Origin: Streptomyces cinnabarinus
Lineage (GTDB): Bacteria; Actinomycetota; Actinomycetes; Streptomycetales; Streptomycetaceae
Assembly (NCBI RefSeq): GCF_027270315.1
Contig: NZ_CP114413.1
Span: forward strand, 496,001 to 560,000
DNA length: 64,000 nucleotides
Direction: 5' to 3'
This document shows positions 8,420-16,337 of this stretch, in pieces. The notes under the pieces are model-generated. The model worked only from the letters and a program-made list of their open reading frames with translations, ran no database searches and was not told the DNA's origin. The translations under genes were made by a program, and so were the position numbers. Numbering within the stretch: position 1 is the first letter of the stretch; each line of letters begins with the position of its first letter.

Positions 8420-9991
8420 ATGCCGGTCAAGCAGTCGAAGCGGCCCGCCCTGCGGCGCTGCGCGATCGTCGCGGCGATGGCGCTGCCGCTGCTGGGACCG
8501 GGACTGCCCACGGCGGACGACGAGCCCGATCTGACGCGGTTCTACCGGCAGAAGGTGTCGTGGGGGAAGTGCGAGGGCGTCGACGCGCCCAAGGACTTCC
8601 AGTGCGGCAAGGTCACGGTCCCGCTCGACTACACCGACCCCGCGGCCGGGACGCTCGACCTGGCGCTGGCCCGCTACCGGGCCACCGGCGACTCCCGGGG
8701 TTCGGTACTGCTCAACTTCGGCGGCCCCGGCGGCGCGGGGGTGGACCAACTGGCCTACGGCGGCAAGGACTTCATGAGCCTGACCGACGGCTACGACGTG
8801 GTGACCTTCGACCCGCGCGGGGTCGGCCGCTCCTCGCCGGTCAGCTGCGGCGACGGCACCGAGGAGATCGCCGACTCCACGGACGACAGCACCGAACTCG
8901 GCTCCGATCCACAGGCGGTGCTGGAGGAGATCCGCCGCACCGCCGCGGCCTGCACGAAGCACTCCGGCCCCGTGCTGCCGTACATCGGCACGGTGAACGC
9001 CTCGCGCGACATGGACGTGATGCGTCAGGCCCTCGGCGACAAGAAGCTCAACTACCTCGGCTTCTCCTACGGCACCCGGCTCGGCGCGGTGTACGCGAAG
9101 CAGTTCCCGGACAAGGTGGGCCGCATGGTCCTGGACGGCGTCGACACCCTCACCGAGCCGCTGACCGAGCAGGGCGTGGCGGGCGCCGAGGGCCAGCAGG
9201 CGGCGCTGGACGACTTCATCGACTTCTGCACCGAGGACATCGCCTGTCCGTTCGGCCAGGATTCACGCACCGCGCGGGAGGAGGTCGTACGGCTGGTGGA
9301 GTCGCTGGACGAGGATCCCGTGCCGACGGACTTCGGGGACGTGTTCACCGGGCAGGACCTGGTGGGCGCCATCGGACAGGCGCTGTACAGCGAGGACATG
9401 TGGCCGTCGCTGCAGCGCGCCCTGACCTCGCTGATCGAGGACGGCGACACCCGGGGCGTGATGAGCCTCGCCTACGGCGGCCTCTCCGTGCCCGCGCGCA
9501 ACGGCGACGGGGACGGCGGCCTCGCCGATCCTGAGGACGTCCCGCTGGACAACCTTCCCGCCGCGCTGATGGCGATCAACTGCGCGGACGACCCGGACCG
9601 GCCCACCGCCGAGCGCATCACCCGCGACCTCGGCCGGCTGCGCGCCGAGTACGAGCGCGCCTCCCCGGTCTTCGGCCGCTACCGGCTCACCGAGGTCCTG
9701 ATGTGCTACGGCCGCCCCAAGGGCACCGACTTCATCCGCGAGCAGGTCAAGGACGTGGACACGCCGAAGATGCTCCTGGTCGGCACCCGCGGCGACCCGG
9801 CGACGCCGTACCGCTGGACCGTGCAGACGGCGAACCGGCTCGGCTCCTCCGCGGTGGTCCTCGACAACCGCGACAGCGGCCACACCGGATACGCCTCCTC
9901 GCGCTGTGTGCAGGGCAAGGTGGACGCGTTCCTGCTCTACGGCTCACTGCCCGCGAACGGCAGTTCATGCGGCCCGGACGAGAACGGCTGA
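8420..9991 (+). CDS. Secreted alpha/beta hydrolase with TAP-like C-terminal domain
   Basis: A 523-residue exported serine hydrolase of the SCO7095/Slp/tripeptidyl-aminopeptidase type. The N-terminal signal region is KQSKRPALRRC followed by a hydrophobic stretch. The oxyanion motif is GGPGGAG, the nucleophile elbow GFSYG places Ser at residue 216, and the C-terminal TAP-like domain supplies Asp (TRGDPATPY) and His (RDSGHTGY). Such enzymes remove peptides from the N termini of secreted proteins or hydrolyse esters. Start ATG 8420 is chosen for GGAGG at 8410-8414; an ATG at 8408 is in frame but lacks a ribosome site. It appears monocistronic. The 298-bp divergent gap to the chaplin gene carries promoters I cannot define. 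Confidence 0.9.
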   Translation: MPVKQSKRPALRRCAIVAAMALPLLGPGLPTADDEPDLTRFYRQKVSWGKCEGVDAPKDFQCGKVTVPLDYTDPAAGTLDLALARYRATGDSRGSVLLNFGGPGGAGVDQLAYGGKDFMSLTDGYDVVTFDPRGVGRSSPVSCGDGTEEIADSTDDSTELGSDPQAVLEEIRRTAAACTKHSGPVLPYIGTVNASRDMDVMRQALGDKKLNYLGFSYGTRLGAVYAKQFPDKVGRMVLDGVDTLTEPLTEQGVAGAEGQQAALDDFIDFCTEDIACPFGQDSRTAREEVVRLVESLDEDPVPTDFGDVFTGQDLVGAIGQALYSEDMWPSLQRALTSLIEDGDTRGVMSLAYGGLSVPARNGDGDGGLADPEDVPLDNLPAALMAINCADDPDRPTAERITRDLGRLRAEYERASPVFGRYRLTEVLMCYGRPKGTDFIREQVKDVDTPKMLLVGTRGDPATPYRWTVQTANRLGSSAVVLDNRDSGHTGYASSRCVQGKVDAFLLYGSLPANGSSCGPDENG

Positions 9992-10120
9992 GGCATCTCC
10001 GCGCGGGCGGCGGGCCGTTGAACCGTCACGACCCGGGCGAGCCGCTCGTGCAGGGCCGCCGCCGCGTTGTCAGTGGTCGCTGCCATGATTCCCGCGAACG
10101 TCGAGAGCGGGGAGCGGGTC

Positions 10121-11671
10121 ATGGTGGAGCAGGCGGTACGGCCGATCGTCGAGGCGATGTTGTCGCACATCCCGAGCGGCTGGACCGAGGCGGTGATGTA
10201 CGCCCGGGCCGGGCACCACGGCAGTTCGATCACCGGTGGCTACAGCCCGCGCCGGAGCGGCTGGCACGTGGGCCTGCCGAGCCCGCACGCGGAGCTCATG
10301 GCGCTCGGGAAGCTCCTGCGCGAGCAGCACGGCTGGGAGCCCGCCTCCCTGGAGATCCGGTGCCGGCCCACCGGCGAGTACCGGCTCGTCGCCTTCCACG
10401 ACGCCGTCACCCAGGTGACCGGGGACGGCGGCTTCCAAGTGGTCCTCGATCCCGGATACGAACTTCCGCAGCCCGGACTGCGCCAGGAGCCCGGCACCGC
10501 CGCCCCGGCAGGAGACCCGGAGTTGGCCGTGGCCCGCTTTCACGCATACCTGGAGCGGCGCGCCGAGATCCTGGGACGACCCGAGCAACTGCCCCCGCCC
10601 GCCACCGAGGCCGCGATCCAGGCGGCCGAACAGAAGCTCGGCCGGCGCATCCCCGCCGATCTGCGCGCGCTCTATCTGCTCGCGGACGGAGACCGCGACC
10701 ACTACCTCTTCCCGGGCAACGCCTGGCTGTCGGTGGCGAGCATGGCGAGTGAGCACCTGGAGTGGGGCGCGGACCAACGGCCCTGGTACGGCTGGGACCT
10801 GGAGTGGGCAGCGGTCGTCCTCGACACCGTGCCGGCCGACACCGTGCGGCGCTGCGGCGGCCACCCCGGGTGGCTGCGGTTCGGCAGCGGCGAGGACGGC
10901 AACTTCCTGGCCGTCGACGTGGCTCCGGCCCACGACGGCCGCCCCGGCCAGGTCATCCGGACCGGCCGGGACTACGACGAGGGTCCCGTCCACGTCACCG
11001 ACTCGGTCACCTCACTGCTCGGCCGCTGTCTGGAACTGCTGGAGCAGGGCGCGTACTCGGTGCACGGCGAGCATCTGTATCTGGAGGAGCCCGGCGCCGA
11101 CTCCGAGACCCAGGAGATCATCGGCGGCGATGTGCCCGAGGAGGTCCCGCCGACCCTCCAGGCCCTGCATGTCAACAACGTCACCGGACAGGTCGACCTG
11201 GCCCCGCTCACGGCCGCTCCGCGCCTGCGCAAACTGCACCTCAACCGCGCCACCACCGCCGACCTCACGCCGGTGCGGGAGCTGCCCGTCGAGTCCTTGC
11301 GGGTCAGCCTCGACGGCGGCGACCTGAGCCCGCTCACCGGCCACGCCCACCTGGCCTCGCTCGGCCTCACCACCACCGCCCCGGTCGACCTCGCGCCCCT
11401 GCGCACGGTGCCCCATCTGCACGGCCTCGACCTCTCCGGGGCCGGGAGAGCGGACGTGGCCGTCCTCGCCGAGCTGTCGGGCCTGCGCTACCTCGCCCTC
11501 ACCGCGGACCAGTGGACGGTCCTCCTGGACAAGGCCGGAGCGCCTCCCGCCCTGGTGGCCGCCCGCCTGGCCGGCGAGGACGTCACCCTCGACGACGCCC
11601 TCGCCCTGGCCGCCCGCCTCGGCCTGGACACCGGCGGTGCGCTGCGCGTCTCGGGTTCCATCGAGGCATGA
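10121..11671 (+). CDS. SMI1/KNR4-type protein with C-terminal leucine-rich repeats
   Basis: 516 residues. The N-terminal 130 residues have a fold common in Streptomyces proteins of unknown role (ARAGHHGSSITGGYSP). A middle SMI1/KNR4 (SUKH) region includes PPATEAAIQAAEQKLGRRIP followed by LYLLADGD. The C terminus is a run of short leucine-rich units (LQALHVNNV, LRKLHLNRA, LHGLDLSGA, LRYLALTAD). SUKH proteins are often toxin immunity proteins; no toxin gene is adjacent. Start ATG 10121 is chosen because GGGGAG precedes it by six bases; ATGs at 10085 and 10067 are also in frame. Intracellular, with no signal or membrane helix. Confidence 0.8.
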   Translation: MVEQAVRPIVEAMLSHIPSGWTEAVMYARAGHHGSSITGGYSPRRSGWHVGLPSPHAELMALGKLLREQHGWEPASLEIRCRPTGEYRLVAFHDAVTQVTGDGGFQVVLDPGYELPQPGLRQEPGTAAPAGDPELAVARFHAYLERRAEILGRPEQLPPPATEAAIQAAEQKLGRRIPADLRALYLLADGDRDHYLFPGNAWLSVASMASEHLEWGADQRPWYGWDLEWAAVVLDTVPADTVRRCGGHPGWLRFGSGEDGNFLAVDVAPAHDGRPGQVIRTGRDYDEGPVHVTDSVTSLLGRCLELLEQGAYSVHGEHLYLEEPGADSETQEIIGGDVPEEVPPTLQALHVNNVTGQVDLAPLTAAPRLRKLHLNRATTADLTPVRELPVESLRVSLDGGDLSPLTGHAHLASLGLTTTAPVDLAPLRTVPHLHGLDLSGAGRADVAVLAELSGLRYLALTADQWTVLLDKAGAPPALVAARLAGEDVTLDDALALAARLGLDTGGALRVSGSIEA

Positions 11672-11683
11672 GCGCCGCCGACG

Positions 11684-12109
11684 TCACTCCTCGCCGTGCA
11701 CGATCCGGTGCAGGGCGGCGGCCGTCCGGCTGAATCCGTCGTCACCGAGCAGCTCGCGCAGCTCGGTGTTGAAGCGGTCGATCTCGGGGCGGGCCGCGTC
11801 CAGGGCGGTGGCTCCGGCGTCGGTCAACTCCAGGACCACGGCCCGGTGTTCGCTCGGGTGCGCACCCTTGGCGAGGAGCCCTGCCGTGGTCAGCCGGGTC
11901 ACCAGGCCGGTGACGGCCGACTCGCGCAGGCCGAGGGTGCGGGCGAGCTGCTGCTGGGTGACGCCCGGCCGGTCCTCGACGGCGAACAGCGCGCCGAGCT
12001 GGACGGTGGTGATCCCGGCCGCCGCCACACAGCGCCGGTCGGCGGCGGTGCGCAATTGGTGCGCCGCCCGCTGCAACAGGAAGTACAGGCGTTGATCGGG
12101 CTCGGGCAT
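11684..12109 (-). CDS. MarR-family transcriptional regulator
   Basis: A 141-residue winged-helix regulator starting MPEPDQRLYFLLQRAAHQLR. The DNA-binding helices lie in GVTQQQLARTLGLRESAVTG (residues 55-75), followed by the wing LLAKGAHPSEHRAVVLELTDAG. It is divergent from a thioesterase gene, and a near-perfect palindrome lies between the two starts. Autoregulation and control of the thioesterase are therefore likely. The ligand is unknown, plausibly an aromatic or acyl-CoA compound handled by the thioesterase. Confidence 0.92.
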   Translation of the reverse strand: MPEPDQRLYFLLQRAAHQLRTAADRRCVAAAGITTVQLGALFAVEDRPGVTQQQLARTLGLRESAVTGLVTRLTTAGLLAKGAHPSEHRAVVLELTDAGATALDAARPEIDRFNTELRELLGDDGFSRTAAALHRIVHGEE

Positions 12110-12146
12110 GGGCCGATCTTGACAGAGGCGGCAGGCTCGCGCCACT

Positions 12147-12168
12147 CTCAGTTCACTAGTGAAGTGAG
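12147..12168. promoter_or_regulatory. MarR operator candidate (22-bp palindrome)
   Basis: The core TTCACTAGTGAA (12152-12163) is a perfect palindrome. With CTCA on the left and TGAG on the right, the dyad extends to 22 bp with a single mismatched pair (G12151/G12164). It sits between the divergent MarR and thioesterase starts and overlaps the thioesterase ribosome site GAGG (12166-12169). Confidence 0.75.
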
Positions 12169-12175
12169 GTTGGAC

Positions 12176-12598
12176 GTGAACAAGACCCCGGATCTGGACC
12201 AGGCCCGGCGGGTTCTGGCGGCGCAGCCCTTCAGCGCGCTGCTCGGCACCCGGCTGACCGCCTTCGGCGACGGCGAGGCCGTCCTCGAACTGGACATCCG
12301 CGAGGAGCTGCTCCAGCAGCACGGCACCGTGCACGGCGGTGTCCTCGGCTACGCGGCGGACAACGCGCTGACCTTCGCCGCGGGCACCGTGGCCGGCGCC
12401 CACCTGATCACGGCCGGGTTCACCATCGACTATCTGCGCCCGGCCAAGGGCGACGTCCTGCGGGCACATGCTCAGGTCGTCCGGGCGGGCCGCACCCGGG
12501 TCGTCGTCCGCTGCGACCTCACCACCGTCACCGGCGACGGCGACGCGACCCTGTGCGCGGTGGCCCAGGGCAGCATCGCGGTCCAGCAGGCGGCCTGA
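12176..12598 (+). CDS. PaaI-family hotdog thioesterase
   Basis: A 140-residue hotdog-fold protein. HGTVHGGVLGYAADNA carries the substrate-binding/catalytic region of PaaI thioesterases, and GFTIDYLRPAKGD is the typical second strand pair. It predicts hydrolysis of acyl- or aryl-CoA. The GTG start at 12176 follows GAGG by six bases, and the operator for the divergent MarR overlaps this region. MarR repression of a CoA thioesterase suggests induction by an aromatic or fatty acyl compound. Confidence 0.88.
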   Translation: MNKTPDLDQARRVLAAQPFSALLGTRLTAFGDGEAVLELDIREELLQQHGTVHGGVLGYAADNALTFAAGTVAGAHLITAGFTIDYLRPAKGDVLRAHAQVVRAGRTRVVVRCDLTTVTGDGDATLCAVAQGSIAVQQAA

Positions 12599-12608
12599 GC
12601 CGACCGTT

Positions 12609-12632
12609 CGTCCGTCCGTCCGTCCGTCCGTC
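12609..12632. repeat. (TCCG)n tetranucleotide microsatellite in a 302-bp gene-free gap
   Basis: About five and a half copies of TCCG directly follow the thioesterase stop. The rest of the gap (12599-12900) shows no supportable gene. It should contain the promoter of the next gene; a slightly AT-richer segment lies at 12815-12845. Confidence 0.7.
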
Positions 12633-12900
12633 AGAAGTCGACCGGGCGCCGGACGATCGGGCAGGTCGTGCAGTAGTCGCCACCCCGGCCACCATCAGGT
12701 TCCCGGCGAGGCAGGGAGAAGACACCGGATCGCGGCCTCGGCCTCGGCCATGGACGTCCTTGGCGGGTCAGGCGCCGCCGCAGGTCGGCGACGCGGAGAC
12801 GCCATCCGGCAACCCGAGCAAGATTATCAGCGGAATGTCCTCAATGCCCGTCCGATTCGCCCCCGATGCCCGATCGGCGAAACAGTCCTATCGTGCTGTC

Positions 12901-13998
12901 ATGGAGCATGCACTGAGTCCCGCCACGCTCGCCGAGCTGCGCCGCCCGCGCCCGTATCCCGCGGTGTCCGTCCTGACCCCGACGCACCGCAGGGAGCCCG
13001 AGAACTCCCAGGACCCGGTCCGGCTGCGCAATGTCGTGGCCGACGCCAAGAAGCAACTGGAGGCGGATCCCGCGGTCAGCCGGGAGCGCCGGATCGATGT
13101 CGTCCGGCATCTGGAGGAAGCGCTCACCGAGGTGGACCTGGCGCACGCCGAGGACGGCCTGGTGATCTTCGCCGCGCCGGGTGAGCACCAGGTGTGGTCC
13201 CTGGCCCGCACGGTGCCCGAACGCGTGGTCCTCTCGGACACCTTCCTCACCCGCAACCTGGTCTCGGCGCAGGCCGCCGAGCGTCCGTTCTGGGTGCTCT
13301 CCGTCTCCGCCGACCGCGTCACGCTGTGGAACGGCGGCGGCGACCGGGTCACCGAGGAGCAGGCCGGCGGCTTCCCGCTCACCCGGACCCTGGACAACTT
13401 CGACGCCGAGCACCAGGAGCGGATCGGCGACCGGCCGAGCACTTTCCGCGACGAGGCCACCCGGCACTTCCTGCGGGAGGCCGACACCGCGATCGGCAAA
13501 CTGCTGCGCGAGAATCCGCGCCCGCTGTACGTCACCGGTGAGACGGCGGCACTGTCCCTCCTCGACGAGGTCGGCAGCGTCACCAACGACGCCGTCCACG
13601 TCCGCCATGGCGGCCTGTCGGACGCCAGTCCGGAGGCGGTGTGGCAGGCGGTCCGGCCCATGGTCGCGGCCGACGGGCGCAAGACCGCCGACACCGTGGC
13701 CCGGGAGCTGGAGACGGCCCGGGGCCGTCGGTCGTACGCGGCCGGTCTCGACGAGGTCTGGCAGAACGCCCGCGATGGCCGGGTGCGGCTGCTGGCAGTC
13801 GAGGAGAACTACCGCGCGACCGTCCGCGACAACGCCGGCGACCATCTGGTCCCGGCGATGAGCGGTGATCTCGACGCCCGCGAGGACATCGTGGACGAGA
13901 TCGTCGAGCAGTGCTTGGAGACCGGCGCCGACGTCCGCTTCGTCCCGGACGGCACGCTGGGCGACGCGACCGGTATCGCGGGCATCCTGCGGTACTGA
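12901..13998 (+). CDS. baeRF3-type (bacterial eRF1/aRF1-like) protein
   Basis: A 365-residue protein of the bacterial archaeo-eukaryotic release-factor family 3, recognisable from ALSPATLAELRRPRPYPAVSVLTPTH at the start, a central AAPGEHQVWSLARTVPERVVL segment and the eRF1-like C-terminal block EIVEQCLETGADVRFVPDG. Aravind and colleagues proposed ribosome-associated roles for these families, possibly in rescue. No function is proven for this branch. The ATG at 12901 matches the family start; no clear ribosome site precedes it, so it may be leaderless. In-frame ATGs upstream are possible. It is convergent with the SsgA-like gene, with a 10-bp gap. Confidence 0.8.
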   Translation: MEHALSPATLAELRRPRPYPAVSVLTPTHRREPENSQDPVRLRNVVADAKKQLEADPAVSRERRIDVVRHLEEALTEVDLAHAEDGLVIFAAPGEHQVWSLARTVPERVVLSDTFLTRNLVSAQAAERPFWVLSVSADRVTLWNGGGDRVTEEQAGGFPLTRTLDNFDAEHQERIGDRPSTFRDEATRHFLREADTAIGKLLRENPRPLYVTGETAALSLLDEVGSVTNDAVHVRHGGLSDASPEAVWQAVRPMVAADGRKTADTVARELETARGRRSYAAGLDEVWQNARDGRVRLLAVEENYRATVRDNAGDHLVPAMSGDLDAREDIVDEIVEQCLETGADVRFVPDGTLGDATGIAGILRY

Positions 13999-14008
13999 GC
14001 CGAGCCCG

Positions 14009-14422
14009 TCAGACGCTTCCGAAGAGCGCGCTCAGCCCCTCGTCGACGGCCGAGCCGACATCCTCCCGGCCGACCGCGACGACGGCATGGCTGCGCATCA
14101 GGAAGCGGCGCAGGGCGGAGCTGTCGAACCGCAACAGGGCGAGCCCGTACGGCGAGTGGAACTCCAGCACCGTACGGGCCCCGCCGCACGGCCAGATGTG
14201 CACGTCCCCGTCCCCGGCCGGGCCGCGCAGCCCCTCCGCCAGCAGCGAGCGGGCGAAGGTCCAGGTGACGCACTCCCCGTCCAGGGAGACCTCGGCCGGG
14301 AAGTCGATGTGCACGGCCAGCGGATCCGCCGAGCTGTAGCGGAGCGTGGCGGACGCGGGCAGTTCCTGCTCATCGGCGGTGATCAGACGCGCACGGGCTG
14401 GCTGCTCCAAGGTGATGTCCAT
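14009..14422 (-). CDS. SsgA-like protein (SALP), sporulation/cell division
   Basis: A 137-residue member of the SsgA family, which is unique to morphologically complex actinomycetes. Typical features are the pattern ATLRYSSADPLAVHIDFPAEV, then VTWTFARSLLAEGL, GDVHIWPC and the C-terminal helix RRFLMRSHAVVAVGRE. Family members guide septum site choice, FtsZ recruitment or spore wall maturation. I cannot say which SALP this is. Its 460-bp divergent upstream region holds a Crp-like site about 107 bp before the start. The neighbouring divergent gene is a PP2C phosphatase. Confidence 0.95.
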   Translation of the reverse strand: MDITLEQPARARLITADEQELPASATLRYSSADPLAVHIDFPAEVSLDGECVTWTFARSLLAEGLRGPAGDGDVHIWPCGGARTVLEFHSPYGLALLRFDSSALRRFLMRSHAVVAVGREDVGSAVDEGLSALFGSV

Positions 14423-14528
14423 AACTGTCTCCCCCGTGGTCGGTGCCGCGGCCGGCCAGGAATGGCCGACACGTCTTTAAGGACCTCCCAGACCCCGCTC
14501 GCATTACACCGGAGCCGGAATTTCCGAC

Positions 14529-14542
14529 GTGACCTGCGTCAC
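14529..14542. promoter_or_regulatory. Crp-like binding site candidate
   Basis: GTGACCTGCGTCAC matches the Streptomyces Crp consensus GTG-N6-GNCAC and is an inverted repeat GTGAC-N4-GTCAC. It lies 107 bp upstream of the SsgA-like start. Crp controls germination and development in Streptomyces, which fits the target. Confidence 0.45.
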
Positions 14543-14751
14543 GACCAGAAGGGGTATTTCGCCTCTCATTCGAGCGAACCCGTCCGAAGTCTCCACGGCG
14601 CACGCGAGAGAATCCGAACACGCTGCCGTCGAACACAGGGCTGGCCCCCTGATCGTCGCCCGGACGTACCGTCAGATCACGTACGCCGCCTACGACTTGA
14701 CCACCTGACGACATACACCGATCGACCGGCGTGACCCGCCCGTGAAGACTG

Positions 14752-14763
14752 TGGCATATGCCA
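14752..14763. promoter_or_regulatory. Perfect 12-bp palindrome TGGCATATGCCA
   Basis: A perfect palindrome 120 bp upstream of the PAS-PP2C gene, within the 460-bp SsgA/phosphatase gap (14423-14882). It looks like an operator for a dimeric regulator. No cognate regulator is adjacent. The rest of the gap holds no supportable ORF. Confidence 0.4.
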
Positions 14764-14882
14764 GAAGCACCACCGTATCGTGTGTTGCCAAATCCCTTAC
14801 AGCGCGTCGCGGGCTGTGCAACAGTCGTAACGGTCCCTCCGTCCCATCTTTGGTCGTACCGTCCCCTTCACCGGAGTGCGTC

Positions 14883-16307
14883 ATGCCGTCCCATCTCTCC
14901 GCGGACCGCCCGGCCGCCCAGCCACCCGGACGCGGCTCGGTCGACGCCCTGATATCGCAGGCGCGCCGGCTCAAGGGCGACATGGACGCCGTACGGCGGG
15001 ACACGCCGAGTGACGGTTCGGACCCGCAGGAGCGCTGGCAGCGCGCGCTGTACGACCTCGCGCTGACCCAACTCGACGACCTCGACACCCACTTGGCCCA
15101 GCTGCGGGAGGGACCGCCGCCGGTGCCCGCCGCACCGGCGACACCCGCCGCGGAATCCGTGCCGCCCGCCCCGGGCGGCTCACTGCTCAGCAGGGTCGGC
15201 AGCGCGGAGTGGAACCTCCTCACGGACGAGGCGAGTTGGTCCGGCGAGCTCTACCAGATCCTGGGCCGGGACGCCGCCACTCCCCCGCTCACCCTCGATG
15301 AACTGCCCTCCCTGGTACACGACGAGGACCGGCCGAGGCTGACCGCGATGGTCACCGACTGTCTCGTCGACGCCAAGCCGATCGACGGGGAGTTCCGTGT
15401 CGTCCGCCCGGGCGGTGCGGTGCGGACCGTCCACATGATGGGCGAGCCGGTGCTCGGCGCCGACGGAAGCACCGCCGCGATGTGGGCCGTGCTGCGGGAC
15501 GTCAGCGAACTGCGCCGCAGCCAGCGCGCGTTGAGCGAGACCCGTGACTCGCTCCAGCGCCAGCGGCACCGGGCGCAGACCGAGCACCGGCTGGCGGTCG
15601 AACTGCAGGAGGCCGTGCTGCCGCCGTGGCGTGGCTCCCTGCGGCTCCCGCACCAGGGCCCGCAGACCCTGGACCTGGCCGCCCACCACCTGCCCTCCGC
15701 GATCGGCTCCCTGATCGGCGCCGACTGGTACGACGCCCTCGAACTCCCCGGCGGCGAGACGCTGCTCAGCGTCGGCGACCTCACCGGCCAGGGCGTCGCC
15801 GTGGCCTCGGGCATGGCGACACTGCTGGGCGCCGTACGCGGGATGGCGATGGCCGGCACCGAGCCGGGCCAGCTGATGTCCTGGCTCAACCAACTGCTCG
15901 ACGCCACCGTGCAACCCGCCCTCGGCAGCGCGGTCTGCTGCCGCTACCGGCCCGAGACCCGCACCCTGGTCTGGGCCCAGGCAGGACACCCCGCCCCGCT
16001 GCTGTTCCGCGGCGGGACGGGGTGCCGGTTGCGGTCACCGAACGGCGTCCTGCTGGGCGCGACGACCGGTGCCGCCTACGACCAGGCCGAAGTGACCCTG
16101 GAGACCGGAGACCTGCTCCTCCTGCACACCGACGCACTGGTGTCCGGGAACAGCGGCACCGACCCGGTGAACCGTCTCCTCGACCTGGCCCCGCGGTTCG
16201 ACGCGGCGGAGACCGCACAGGACTGCGTGCGGATGGTCGTGGAGGAGTTCGGCGCGACCGGGCGCGAGCACGACGCCTGCGTGCTGATCGCCAGGGTGAC
16301 GTCCTGA
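14883..16307 (+). CDS. PAS domain SpoIIE-type PP2C serine/threonine phosphatase
   Basis: 474 residues. An N-terminal helical region with charged coiled-coil character (ARRLKGDMDAVRRD) is followed by a PAS domain (about 100-215, WNLLTDEASWSGELYQILGR) and a PPM/SpoIIE phosphatase domain (about 255-474). Metal-binding aspartates are visible in IGADWYDALEL, SVGDLTGQG and LLHTDALVSG. Such proteins dephosphorylate anti-sigma-factor antagonists, releasing stress or developmental sigma factors. No anti-sigma gene is adjacent. The ATG at 14883 is preceded by GGAG at 14874-14877. It is divergent from the SsgA-like gene and convergent with the NsdA-like gene. Confidence 0.92.
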   Translation: MPSHLSADRPAAQPPGRGSVDALISQARRLKGDMDAVRRDTPSDGSDPQERWQRALYDLALTQLDDLDTHLAQLREGPPPVPAAPATPAAESVPPAPGGSLLSRVGSAEWNLLTDEASWSGELYQILGRDAATPPLTLDELPSLVHDEDRPRLTAMVTDCLVDAKPIDGEFRVVRPGGAVRTVHMMGEPVLGADGSTAAMWAVLRDVSELRRSQRALSETRDSLQRQRHRAQTEHRLAVELQEAVLPPWRGSLRLPHQGPQTLDLAAHHLPSAIGSLIGADWYDALELPGGETLLSVGDLTGQGVAVASGMATLLGAVRGMAMAGTEPGQLMSWLNQLLDATVQPALGSAVCCRYRPETRTLVWAQAGHPAPLLFRGGTGCRLRSPNGVLLGATTGAAYDQAEVTLETGDLLLLHTDALVSGNSGTDPVNRLLDLAPRFDAAETAQDCVRMVVEEFGATGREHDACVLIARVTS

Positions 16308-16337
16308 TCGTGGTGCGGGTTCCAGCGCACAGGCCCC

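Noticed and set aside
7886..8962. 358-codon minus-strand frame overlapping the chaplin start
   Set aside because: Runs through the chaplin gene in another frame and through the divergent promoter; no domain or codon bias support.
12609..12632. TCCG microsatellite as a phase-variation switch
   Set aside because: It lies after a stop codon, outside any reading frame, and no promoter elements flank it.
14742..14882. N-terminal extension of the PP2C phosphatase from 14742
   Set aside because: Composition unlike the protein, crosses the TGGCATATGCCA palindrome, and GGAG at 14874 fits the start at 14883.
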